The notes under the pieces were generated by a model that saw only the letters and a program-made list of their open reading frames with translations, had not been told where the DNA came from and did no database searches. Position numbers and translations under genes: made by a program. A stretch of 6,278 bases of DNA from Gammaproteobacteria bacterium (GTDB taxonomy: Bacteria > Pseudomonadota > Gammaproteobacteria > Granulosicoccales > Granulosicoccaceae): assembly GCA_020444765.1 (NCBI GenBank), contig JAGRHW010000213.1, forward strand, positions 1-6,278, read 5' to 3'. Below, piece by piece: positions 1-5,869 of the stretch. Position 1 is the first letter of the stretch; every line of letters starts with the position of its first letter.

Positions 1-146
1 ACCAGGCCGTATCGACAGCTGCCCGGACCGAGGTTTTGCGCCACCACAGCTGGCTGGGTAATGCAAGCCAGGTAATATCCGTCTGTGAAGAGCTGCTGGA
101 AAAGGCGGGTGGATCTGCCGGGCACGTTGAGGATCTGAAGACCTGA
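1..146 (+). CDS. C-terminal end of a probable glycosyltransferase (5' partial)
   Basis: An open frame enters from the left edge (first full codon at 3) and ends at TGA 144-146, giving the last 47 residues of a protein. The segment AARTEVLRHHSWLGNASQVI, followed by an acidic helix (CEELLEK), resembles the end of GT-B family 4 glycosyltransferases. There a conserved Trp and an NA dipeptide (here SWLGNA) sit in the last helix that crosses back over the N-domain. The stop overlaps the next gene's ATG by one base (TGATG), so the two are very probably co-transcribed and translationally coupled. This supports a role in the same glycan pathway. The catalytic part lies outside the window, so donor and acceptor cannot be judged. 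That it is coding is fairly sure; the family call is weaker because only the tail is seen. Confidence 0.7.
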   Translation, partial: QAVSTAARTEVLRHHSWLGNASQVISVCEELLEKAGGSAGHVEDLKT

Positions 147-1372
147 TGGAAACGACAGTGAATTCACAAGCCGGTCCGCTTGAAAAACCCTTGAAAATTC
201 TGCTCTACAGTAACAGTTTTCTACCACAGGTCGGCGGCCGGGAAATCGTCATCTACCATCTGGCGAAGTCTCTGCAGCAGGCCGGGCACCAGGTGCTGGT
301 CGTGAGTCCGGGCGGATGGTGGAGCTACCGTAAGCTTGCTTATCCGTTCCGCGTTCAGCGCTGGCCGAAGATTCCGGGGCTTTCGACCGTGCGTTCGTCG
401 ATGATTCATCTGGCGGCGACCGTTTCGCGCTTCGACTGCGATGTGATCAATGCGCATGCCACTTATCCCGCTGGCTATGCCGCGCTGTTATACAAGGGCT
501 TTACCGGCATGCCGCTGGTCGTGACTCCCCACGGCGAGGATATTCATGTCATTCCGGAGATCGGGCACGGCTTGCGCTTGCAGCCGGAGTACGCGCAAAA
601 AATAGCCGATGTGGTAAAAACCGCCGAGCGTCTTACCGCTATCAGCGGCAGCGTCGTAGCTTCCTTGCTGGATGCCGGAGCCTCAGCACAAAAAATCGTT
701 ACTATTCCTAATGGTGTTGATTTTGACCGCTTCACCACTGATACGGCTGTTGATGTCCGGGCGCGTTTTGCCATTCCCGGTAATAAGCGCATCCTTCTGA
801 CCGTTGGAAATTACGTACGTCGGCGTGGGCATGAAGAACTGGTTCGTGCCATGCGGCCGATCGTCGATGCCAACGGAGACGCCCATCTGGTGATCGTTGG
901 TCGCGGCACCGACGTGCTGGAAGCACTTATAGCCGAGCTCGGGCTTGGTGAATCAGTCACCCTGACCGGCGCCGTGCCGCCTGTCGAGCTCAATCCGCAG
1001 GCGGATGATATCGTCGCTGCGCTCTACCGCGAAAGTGAAGTCTATGTGGCGCCCGGCATGTCCGAAGGCTCAGAAGGTTTGTCGCTGGCATTGCTGGACG
1101 CCATGGCCTCGGGGTCGGCCATCGTGGCGACGCGAATATCCGGTAACCGGGACGTGATCAGCAGTGACAAGAACGGTTTGCTGGTCGAGCCTGGCAAGCC
1201 GCAGGCGATCGCCCAAGGGGTGCTGCATATGTTGAACAACCCCGAGGCGCAGCGTGCCTACAGAGAGCAGGCCGCCAACGACGTACAGCCTTACAGCTGG
1301 ACCTCGATTGCCGCGCAGTATGAAAAAACCTACCGCGAAGCGATTCAAATCAGCAATTCTTCTACGATCTGA
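146..1372 (+). CDS. GT-B fold glycosyltransferase, family 4 (group 1)
   Basis: A 408-residue protein, a normal length for retaining GT4 enzymes, which transfer a sugar from a nucleotide donor to a growing glycan at the cytoplasmic face of the membrane. The N-domain starts with KILLYSNSFLPQVGGRE (residues 17-33), carrying the Gly-Gly donor/acceptor loop, and has TPHGED at 127-132. The interdomain IPNGVDFDRF is at 187-196. The C-domain has LLTVGNYVRRRGHEEL (217-232), VGRG (251-254) and the donor-binding EGLSLALLDAMASG at 310-323. The usual E-x7-E pair is E310 and D318, so the second acid is Asp. No signal peptide or membrane segment is seen. ATG 146 is chosen because it overlaps the upstream TGA; the Shine-Dalgarno is weak (GAAG at 137-140), fitting translational coupling. 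It converges on the WecA-like gene across 42 bases. Probable role is surface or exopolysaccharide assembly; substrate unknown. Confidence 0.93.
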   Translation: METTVNSQAGPLEKPLKILLYSNSFLPQVGGREIVIYHLAKSLQQAGHQVLVVSPGGWWSYRKLAYPFRVQRWPKIPGLSTVRSSMIHLAATVSRFDCDVINAHATYPAGYAALLYKGFTGMPLVVTPHGEDIHVIPEIGHGLRLQPEYAQKIADVVKTAERLTAISGSVVASLLDAGASAQKIVTIPNGVDFDRFTTDTAVDVRARFAIPGNKRILLTVGNYVRRRGHEELVRAMRPIVDANGDAHLVIVGRGTDVLEALIAELGLGESVTLTGAVPPVELNPQADDIVAALYRESEVYVAPGMSEGSEGLSLALLDAMASGSAIVATRISGNRDVISSDKNGLLVEPGKPQAIAQGVLHMLNNPEAQRAYREQAANDVQPYSWTSIAAQYEKTYREAIQISNSSTI

Positions 1373-1414
1373 GACGCCGTAAAGGCAGTTGCATTACCGC
1401 CGGCAATGAGGCTC

Positions 1415-3082
1415 TTAGAGTGAAATATCGAAATGCAATACGCCAAGTCCGCGTAAGGCAATAATCGTCAGCGTCAACCAGGCCGCCTTACCGAGCAGGT
1501 CAGCGCGTTTCTTGCGCTCCACCAGCATCAATTCGGTGCCGTAAAGTATGATGCACAGGACTACAATGAAGACATTGACATTGAAGCCGCCGACATCGAC
1601 GGCTGCCTGACTGAAAATCAGCGAGGCGGCGACGACGAACAGCAGCAGATAATCAAGGGCCGTGACGTTGAACTCTTCCTTGCGGCGGCGCGGAGAAAAG
1701 CGGATCGCCAGAAATATCGCCAGGCCGATCGATGCGTAGAAACTGAACTCGACATAAGCCACCCATTCATTAAGCCAGGTCGGCCGGTCCAGAATCGACA
1801 GATAAATAACGAATACCGCTGTCGTGTAGATAATCGAGCGGCGCATGCTTTTGCGGAACGGATAGACGTTCAACGCCTGCAGGGCCAGTATCACGGACAA
1901 GGCCAGTGCTACCCAGCCGAAATCCCGCGGAATATTGTTGAGCCAGACGGCAACCGAAACCAGATAGAACGGAATTGCCAGCTCGAGAAAACGCCGTGGT
2001 CCCCAAACCAGAATGCCGCTTTCACCAACCGCGTTAATACTCCAGGAAATAACCCGGTGGGCATCGGTTTTGTTGGCTTTCCAGCCGGTTTGCTCGGACC
2101 AGGATAAAAAGAAGAATATGAAAATCGCGACCGTGAAATAAAAGACCAGGATGATCCAGTCATAGGTACTGCGCAGCCACAACCCGCTCGCCACCAGAAA
2201 GGTGTGAATCGTGTAGATAACGACTACCGATTCCTTGTGCGCAAAGCCGCGTTCCAGTAAACGGTGATGAATATGGTTTTTGGTTGCCAGAAACGGATTG
2301 CGCTTGCTGGAGACGCGTTTCCACAACACGGTGACTATATCGATAATCGGTACGCCGAGTATCAACAGCGCGATCGACGGGCTCAGATCCGGGTTGATGA
2401 CCTGGGTCAGCAGGACGGTCAGAAAGCCCAGCGTAAAGCCGAGAAACTGACTGCCGCCGTCGCCCATAAAGACCATCGCCGGATGTGTGTTGTAGCGTAA
2501 AAAGCCAAGTATGCCACCGATTGCACCAAACGTGATGGTAATCGCCAGATTGCCATCACCGGCCAGATAGGCGAGCAGGGCGATGGCCGCAAGACTGGCC
2601 AGTGATTCTCCACCGGCCAGCCCGTCAAGTCCGTCTGAATGATTGATCGCGTTAATCATGCCGATCAAGGCAATAGCCGTAAAAGGCCTGCCGATATAGC
2701 CCGGCAGCTCCATGTCGATAAACGGCAGATAATGAACGTAAAGATCCGCGTAGGTCACAACCGGCACGACGGCGATGAATTGCCCGATAAATTTGGTGTA
2801 GTGACCCATCTCGCTGTGATCATCGAGCGCGCCGAAAATCAGCAGAACGATGGAACCGAAAATATAGGTCTGAATAAGATTGTCGAGCGGCGCGATCAAC
2901 AGGACCGGCAGCAGTGCGCCAATAATGATTCCCCAACCGCCGACCCTCGGCGTGGCGGCTACATGCACCTTGCGTGGATCGGGTTCGTCCATCATGCCGA
3001 GGCGCGGCGCCACTCGCACCATCAACGGGATGATCGCAAGGCTGATCATGGTGGAGGCGGCTATGAGAAATAAATAATTCAT
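1415..3082 (-). CDS. WecA/MraY-family polyprenyl-phosphate sugar-1-phosphate transferase with long C-terminal membrane extension
   Basis: A 555-residue integral membrane protein. Family members transfer a HexNAc-1-phosphate from a UDP-sugar to undecaprenyl phosphate, the first step of many O-antigen, exopolysaccharide and wall polymers. Visible motifs in order: [18 protein letters not shown] (residues 32-49, typical of the WecA/TagO branch), the Asp pair D87-D88, [12 protein letters not shown] (147-158, with D150 and D153), [11 protein letters not shown] (206-216, D208) and [11 protein letters not shown] (269-279, the His-rich cytoplasmic loop). About 11 hydrophobic segments cover residues 1-326. 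Family members usually end near 330-370; here some 220 more residues follow, with about seven further hydrophobic stretches (roughly 365-380, 388-406, 415-430, 441-461, 475-492, 500-520, 532-548). M1 is chosen because the first membrane helix begins there; no good Shine-Dalgarno precedes it. The exact sugar (GlcNAc or other) is not determined. Confidence 0.93.
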   Translation of the reverse strand: MNYLFLIAASTMISLAIIPLMVRVAPRLGMMDEPDPRKVHVAATPRVGGWGIIIGALLPVLLIAPLDNLIQTYIFGSIVLLIFGALDDHSEMGHYTKFIGQFIAVVPVVTYADLYVHYLPFIDMELPGYIGRPFTAIALIGMINAINHSDGLDGLAGGESLASLAAIALLAYLAGDGNLAITITFGAIGGILGFLRYNTHPAMVFMGDGGSQFLGFTLGFLTVLLTQVINPDLSPSIALLILGVPIIDIVTVLWKRVSSKRNPFLATKNHIHHRLLERGFAHKESVVVIYTIHTFLVASGLWLRSTYDWIILVFYFTVAIFIFFFLSWSEQTGWKANKTDAHRVISWSINAVGESGILVWGPRRFLELAIPFYLVSVAVWLNNIPRDFGWVALALSVILALQALNVYPFRKSMRRSIIYTTAVFVIYLSILDRPTWLNEWVAYVEFSFYASIGLAIFLAIRFSPRRRKEEFNVTALDYLLLFVVAASLIFSQAAVDVGGFNVNVFIVVLCIILYGTELMLVERKKRADLLGKAAWLTLTIIALRGLGVLHFDISL

Positions 3083-3252
3083 CAGGTCAGTTTGTTTTTG
3101 TGGACTTTAGTCTGGTCTTGCTTGGTTCAATCCGGTGCAGCCGCCATGTGTGATTGTAAAACGGAAGCTACAGGTCTGGATATGTATCCCAATGATAAAG
3201 CAATTGCCTGAATCAATTTGTGTCAATTCACTTACACAGAACTGATAGTACT

Positions 3253-3265
3253 ACGGATTCTCCGT
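3253..3265. repeat. Short inverted repeat over the candidate -10
   Basis: Perfect five-base arms ACGGA and TCCGT are separated by TTC. The repeat covers the candidate -10 of the WecA-like gene, a place where a repressor site would act. Arms this short can arise by chance. Confidence 0.25.
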
Positions 3266-3284
3266 GTGATATATTTCCTGTAAA
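3257..3284 (-). promoter_or_regulatory. Candidate sigma-70 promoter for the WecA-like gene
   Basis: On the minus strand TTTACA (3284-3279, 5 of 6 to the -35 consensus) and GAGAAT (3262-3257, 4 of 6 to the -10) are 16 bases apart. This would start transcription near 3250 and give a leader of about 168 bases. The -10 overlaps the ACGGA/TCCGT inverted repeat at 3253-3265. This is a match by eye only. A perfect TTGACA also lies at 3226-3221 but has no good -10 at normal spacing. Confidence 0.3.
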
Positions 3285-3385
3285 CAATAAAAAAGTGTAA
3301 CGCGGTTAATGCTTCCGCACGGGTCCGTCCCTTGACTAAGCAAGCTATGGACCACAGGGGATGATGTGGAAAAACCGAGGCCTGT

Positions 3386-4303
3386 TTACTGGTCCGACGG
3401 GCCGACCAGCAGGAATTCCAGCAGGGATTTTTGTGCGTGCATGCGATTGCCGGCCTCTTCCCAGACCACGCTTTGCGCGCCGTCGATCACGCTGGCCGAC
3501 ACTTCTTCCGAGCGGTGCGCGGGCAGGCAGTGCATAAACAGGGCGTCACTGGCCGCCGCCGCCATAATCCTGTCATTCACGCAGTAGTCTGCAAATGCAC
3601 GTTCTCTTTGCTTGCGCTCGCTTTCCTGCCCCATACTGGCCCAAACATCGGTGACGATAAGATTGGCATCCCGGCAGGCATCGATCGGGGAGTGGCTGAC
3701 GTGTGCGTTGGTTCCGGCTGACTTGAGCAGTTCCGGATCAGGCTCGTAACCCACCGGGCAGGCGATTCGCAGCTCGAAGTCGAGTAGCTTGGCAAGATTG
3801 ATGTAGGAATTGCACATATTATTGCCGTCACCGACCCAGCAAACGATTTTGCCGGCGATATCGCCGCGATGATCGAACCAGGTTTGCATATCGGCGAGCA
3901 TCTGGCAGGGGTGCAAAAAGTCGGTCAAGCCGTTGATGACCGGAATCCTTGACGCCTTGGCGAAGCGCTCCAGGGCCTGCTGGGAGAAGGTGCGGATCAT
4001 TACCGCATCGACCATTTCCGAGAGCACTTTGGCGGTGTCTTCCATGGGTTCGCCGCGTCCGAGCTGCGAGCTGTCCGACGACAGGTGGATCGCGTGTCCG
4101 CCGAGTTGCGTCATCCCTGCTTCGAAAGACACCCGGGTGCGGGTCGATGATTTTTCAAAGATCATCGCCAGCGTGCGGTTTTTCAGGGGCTCGTAGGTGA
4201 CCCCGGATTGCCATTCCTTTTTCAGCAGGCTCGCGCGCTTGATGATTGCCTTGAATTCGTCGGCGGTGAGATCGTCTTCCCGCAAAAAATGTCGCAGTGT
4301 CAT
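3386..4303 (-). CDS. argF: Ornithine carbamoyltransferase (anabolic), ArgF
   Basis: A 305-residue protein of the normal length for anabolic ornithine carbamoyltransferase, which forms citrulline from ornithine and carbamoyl phosphate in the cytoplasm, the sixth step of arginine synthesis. The carbamoyl-phosphate loop SSTRTR is at 52-57, HPCQ at 131-134, DGNNMCNS at 159-166 in the ornithine domain, DVWASMGQE at 219-227, and the catalytic HCLPAHR at 258-264. Residue 265 is Ser where Gly is usual after HCLPAHR, and EEAGNR replaces the more usual acidic-ENR stretch near 282-287; neither removes a catalytic residue. ATG 4303 is supported by GGAGG at 4315-4311, seven bases upstream. It follows argD by 36 bases on the same strand, so the two form an operon. 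The short length fits the ArgF anabolic form rather than the longer catabolic ArcB. Confidence 0.97.
   Translation of the reverse strand: MTLRHFLREDDLTADEFKAIIKRASLLKKEWQSGVTYEPLKNRTLAMIFEKSSTRTRVSFEAGMTQLGGHAIHLSSDSSQLGRGEPMEDTAKVLSEMVDAVMIRTFSQQALERFAKASRIPVINGLTDFLHPCQMLADMQTWFDHRGDIAGKIVCWVGDGNNMCNSYINLAKLLDFELRIACPVGYEPDPELLKSAGTNAHVSHSPIDACRDANLIVTDVWASMGQESERKQRERAFADYCVNDRIMAAAASDALFMHCLPAHRSEEVSASVIDGAQSVVWEEAGNRMHAQKSLLEFLLVGPSDQ
3389..3409 (-). repeat. Inverted repeat ending at the argF stop codon
   Basis: Six-base perfect arms CTGGTC and GACCAG flank a nine-base loop and cover the last seven sense codons of argF, directly before TAA. A run of five T follows on the minus strand, but about 14 bases after the stem. 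It is therefore not a standard intrinsic terminator; it could protect the 3' end or be chance. Confidence 0.3.
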
Positions 4304-4310
4304 GTGGAGG

Positions 4311-4330
4311 CCTCCGCAGAGCGTTTGCGG
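4311..4330 (-). promoter_or_regulatory. argF ribosome binding site with a possible occluding hairpin
   Basis: In the 36-base argD-argF gap, read on the minus strand, arms CCGCA (4330-4326) and TGCGG (4318-4314) are separated by seven bases. The second arm shares two G with the argF Shine-Dalgarno GGAGG (4315-4311). The Shine-Dalgarno is also half of the palindrome GGAGGCCTCC (4306-4315). Folding could partly hide the site and tune argF translation relative to argD. The repeat is seen directly; the effect is inferred. Confidence 0.4.
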
Positions 4331-4339
4331 TATGGACAG

Positions 4340-5509
4340 TCAGTCCAGAAAATCGAGTACCAGTCGGCTGACGCGTTCGATCAGCTGTTCGGCTTCGTCG
4401 TCGGTCAGGATATAGGGCGGCAACAGACGGATAACCTTGTTGGCGGTCACGTTGATCAGGATGCCGTTGTCGATGCCCTGCTGCATCAGCGCCCCGCAAT
4501 TGCGATCCAGCTGGATGCCGATCATCAGGCCCTTGCCACGAATCGTCATAACGCCGGGGTTGGTGCCGAGACGTGACCAGAGCGCCTTCTGGATGTGTTT
4601 GCCGAGTTCGCCGGCGCGCTTCACGTAATCCTTGCTGATGATTTCATCCAGCACGGTATTGGCGACGGTGCAGGCCAGCGGGTTACCGCCGAAGGTAGTG
4701 CCGTGGGAGCCCGGCTGAATCAGTTCCGCCGCCTGGCCCGAAGCAAGGCAGGCGCCGATCGGAAAGCCGTTGCCCAGGGCTTTGGCCGAGGTGAGCACGT
4801 CGGGTCTGGCGTTTTCGTGCATCCAGGCGAACCAGGCGCCGGTGCGGCCGATACCGGTCTGGATTTCATCGAGCATCATCAGCCACTCGTGTTCATCGCA
4901 GATTTCCCGAACCTTGGCGAGATAATCGGTCGGCGGCACGATGATGCCACCTTCGCCCTGGATCGGTTCGAGCAATACCGCGACCACGTCCTTACTGTTT
5001 GAAGCGATCTGTTTCAGGGCTTCGATATCGCCGTAGGGCGCGCGCAGAAAACCCTGTACCAATGGCTCGAAACCCGCCTGAATCTTGCGGTTGCCGGTGG
5101 CGGTCAAGGTCGCCATGGTGCGGCCATGGAAAGCGCCTTCCATCACTACGATCTGCGGATTTTTGATCGCTCTCTTGCTGGCGTAAAGCCGCGCCAGTTT
5201 GATTGCCGCCTCGTTGGCCTCGGCGCCGGAGTTGCAAATAAACGCGCTGTCCATCTGCGCCACTTTGCACAGCTTGTCGCCCAGTTCTTCCTGGGCCGGC
5301 ACCTGGTACAGATTAGAGGTATGCATGAGGCGTTTGGATTGATCGCAGATCGCCTGCGATACGGCCTCATGGGCGTGGCCGAGCGCGCAGACCGCAATGC
5401 CGCCAAGCGCGTCCAGGCACTTGTTGCCCTGTTCGTCGAAAACCCACGCACCCTTGCCGTAAGCGGGTTTGAACGATAAACGATTATAAGAATGCATGAG
5501 TGACGACAT
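4340..5509 (-). CDS. argD: Acetylornithine aminotransferase, ArgD
   Basis: A 389-residue class III PLP aminotransferase. ArgD converts N-acetylglutamate semialdehyde to N-acetylornithine with glutamate as amino donor; many bacterial ArgD enzymes also serve N-succinyl-diaminopimelate in lysine synthesis. GGIAVCALGHAH (36-47) is characteristic of ArgD. NSGAEANEAA (93-102) is the PLP phosphate loop, GAFHGRT is at 125-131, and LDEIQTGIGRTG at 213-224 holds the Asp that pairs with the PLP ring nitrogen. SAKALGNG has the Schiff-base Lys at 243, HGTTFGGNPLAC is at 269-280, and RLLPPY at 361-366. ATG 5509 is chosen over the in-frame ATG at 5497 because GGAG (5518-5515) lies five bases upstream of it. 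It is the first gene of the argD-argF operon and is transcribed divergently from the amidotransferase gene. Related GABA and ornithine transaminases are possible but less likely beside argF. Confidence 0.95.
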   Translation of the reverse strand: MSSLMHSYNRLSFKPAYGKGAWVFDEQGNKCLDALGGIAVCALGHAHEAVSQAICDQSKRLMHTSNLYQVPAQEELGDKLCKVAQMDSAFICNSGAEANEAAIKLARLYASKRAIKNPQIVVMEGAFHGRTMATLTATGNRKIQAGFEPLVQGFLRAPYGDIEALKQIASNSKDVVAVLLEPIQGEGGIIVPPTDYLAKVREICDEHEWLMMLDEIQTGIGRTGAWFAWMHENARPDVLTSAKALGNGFPIGACLASGQAAELIQPGSHGTTFGGNPLACTVANTVLDEIISKDYVKRAGELGKHIQKALWSRLGTNPGVMTIRGKGLMIGIQLDRNCGALMQQGIDNGILINVTANKVIRLLPPYILTDDEAEQLIERVSRLVLDFLD

Positions 5510-5525
5510 CGAGGCTCCGACCCGA

Positions 5526-5553
5526 TTTTTACGGGTTCAATTTGCCGTAAAAA
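5526..5553. repeat. Nine-base perfect inverted repeat in the argD leader
   Basis: TTTTTACGG (5526-5534) and CCGTAAAAA (5545-5553) are perfect reverse complements separated by ten bases. The repeat ends eight bases before the argD Shine-Dalgarno and begins about where transcription would start from the candidate argD promoter. The spacing, about 19 bases centre to centre of the arms, is compatible with a dimeric repressor operator. As RNA it would form an AU-rich stem capped by four GC-containing pairs. Confidence 0.55.
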
Positions 5554-5560
5554 ACCTATA

Positions 5561-5589
5561 ATCCTACAGAAATTATTGAATTACGTCCA
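5561..5589 (-). promoter_or_regulatory. argD: Candidate sigma-70 promoter of argD-argF
   Basis: On the minus strand TGGACG (5589-5584, 4 of 6) and TAGGAT (5566-5561, 4 of 6) are 17 bases apart. Transcription would start near 5554, about 45 bases before the argD ATG, right at the edge of the nine-base inverted repeat. Found by eye; moderate consensus match only. Confidence 0.35.
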
Positions 5590-5737
5590 TAGCCTGTCAG
5601 CGTGCTTTTCCAGGCCGAACAACCCGGGCAGGGCATGCTGAAAGACGACGATGACAAAATTATTTCCTGACCGGCGCTTTAATTCGGGCATTCCGGCCAC
5701 AGATTTTCAGTTCGGTGTTTTTATTTCCTCGCGGCCG

Positions 5738-5789
5738 TATAAATTCAGGCAATTTTCACTTGACTCAATTAGTGTGAAACGGGTTCTAT
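5738..5789 (+). promoter_or_regulatory. Candidate promoter elements for the amidotransferase gene
   Basis: Two weak possibilities face the amidotransferase. The first is TTGACT (5760-5765, 5 of 6 to -35) with TTCTAT (5784-5789) 18 bases later, a poor -10; the leader would then be about 70 bases. The second is TATAAA (5738-5743), a good -10 with no clear -35, as can occur at stress-sigma promoters. Neither can be preferred from sequence alone. Confidence 0.25.
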
Positions 5790-5805
5790 CACGGTGGCCG
5801 GGCTA

Positions 5806-5823
5806 AAACCGCCGGATCGGTTT
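5806..5823 (+). repeat. Leader hairpin before the amidotransferase gene
   Basis: AAACCG (5806-5811) and CGGTTT (5818-5823) form a perfect six-base stem with a six-base loop. It would lie in the 5' leader, about 46 bases before the GTG start. It is not followed by a T run, so it is not a terminator on this strand. It may be a leader structure or an operator. Confidence 0.35.
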
Positions 5824-5869
5824 GCCGGTAAAAAGGCCTCTCTATAAACAATGAAAACAGGAGCTCGAT

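Larger units (their letters stand above)
3083..3385. other. AT-rich intergenic gap between argF and the WecA-like gene
   Basis: These 303 bases lie downstream of argF and upstream of the WecA-like gene, both on the minus strand. I see no convincing gene, tRNA or ribosomal RNA. The stretch 3180-3300 is visibly richer in A and T than its neighbours and contains CAATT at 3201, 3214 and 3224, TGTGT/ACACA arms 10 bases apart around 3219-3238, and an ACGGA-TTC-TCCGT inverted repeat at 3253-3265. It probably holds the promoter and leader of the WecA-like gene. No clear terminator for the arg operon is found in it. Confidence 0.6.
5510..5869. other. Divergent intergenic control region, argD / amidotransferase
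   Basis: These 360 bases separate two divergent genes and hold no convincing gene. They contain a candidate argD promoter, a nine-base inverted repeat at 5526-5553, a 22-codon reading frame without a ribosome site (5602-5670), AT-rich stretches with possible -10 elements, and a six-base hairpin at 5806-5823 shortly before the amidotransferase start. I looked for ArgR-type boxes (TGAAT and ATTCA arms) upstream of argD and did not find a convincing one. Confidence 0.6.

Noticed and set aside
1381..1410. Small hairpin between the two convergent genes (CATT/AATG arms at 1392-1408)
   Set aside because: The stem is short, has a mismatch and lacks a T run on either side, so it does not support a terminator.
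2639..3073. 144-codon plus-strand open frame inside the WecA-like gene
   Set aside because: It lies wholly antisense to a gene with strong family motifs, is rich in His, Arg, Asp and Gln, and shows no domain; it is a shadow frame.
3124..3145. GGTTCAATCC resembling a tRNA T-arm
   Set aside because: It is one base short of the standard T-loop and no acceptor, D or anticodon arm is found around it.
3352..3369. CCACA/TGTGG inverted repeat downstream of argF
   Set aside because: On the minus strand the T run precedes the stem instead of following it, so it cannot act as an intrinsic terminator for argF.
4208..4576. 122-codon plus-strand open frame across the argD-argF junction
   Set aside because: It is antisense to two well-identified enzymes and has no recognisable motif; it reflects codon bias of the real genes.
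5126..5479. 117-codon plus-strand open frame inside argD
   Set aside because: It is antisense to the argD N-terminal half, which carries clear PLP-enzyme motifs.
5561..5590. Possible ArgR box upstream of argD
   Set aside because: A single TGAAT-like half site near 5577 has no matching ATTCA arm at the right spacing.
5602..5670. 22-codon plus-strand frame from GTG containing LKDDDDK
   Set aside because: It has no Shine-Dalgarno and no known relative that I can name; the acidic run resembles an enterokinase site by chance. Kept only as a note for the intergenic region.
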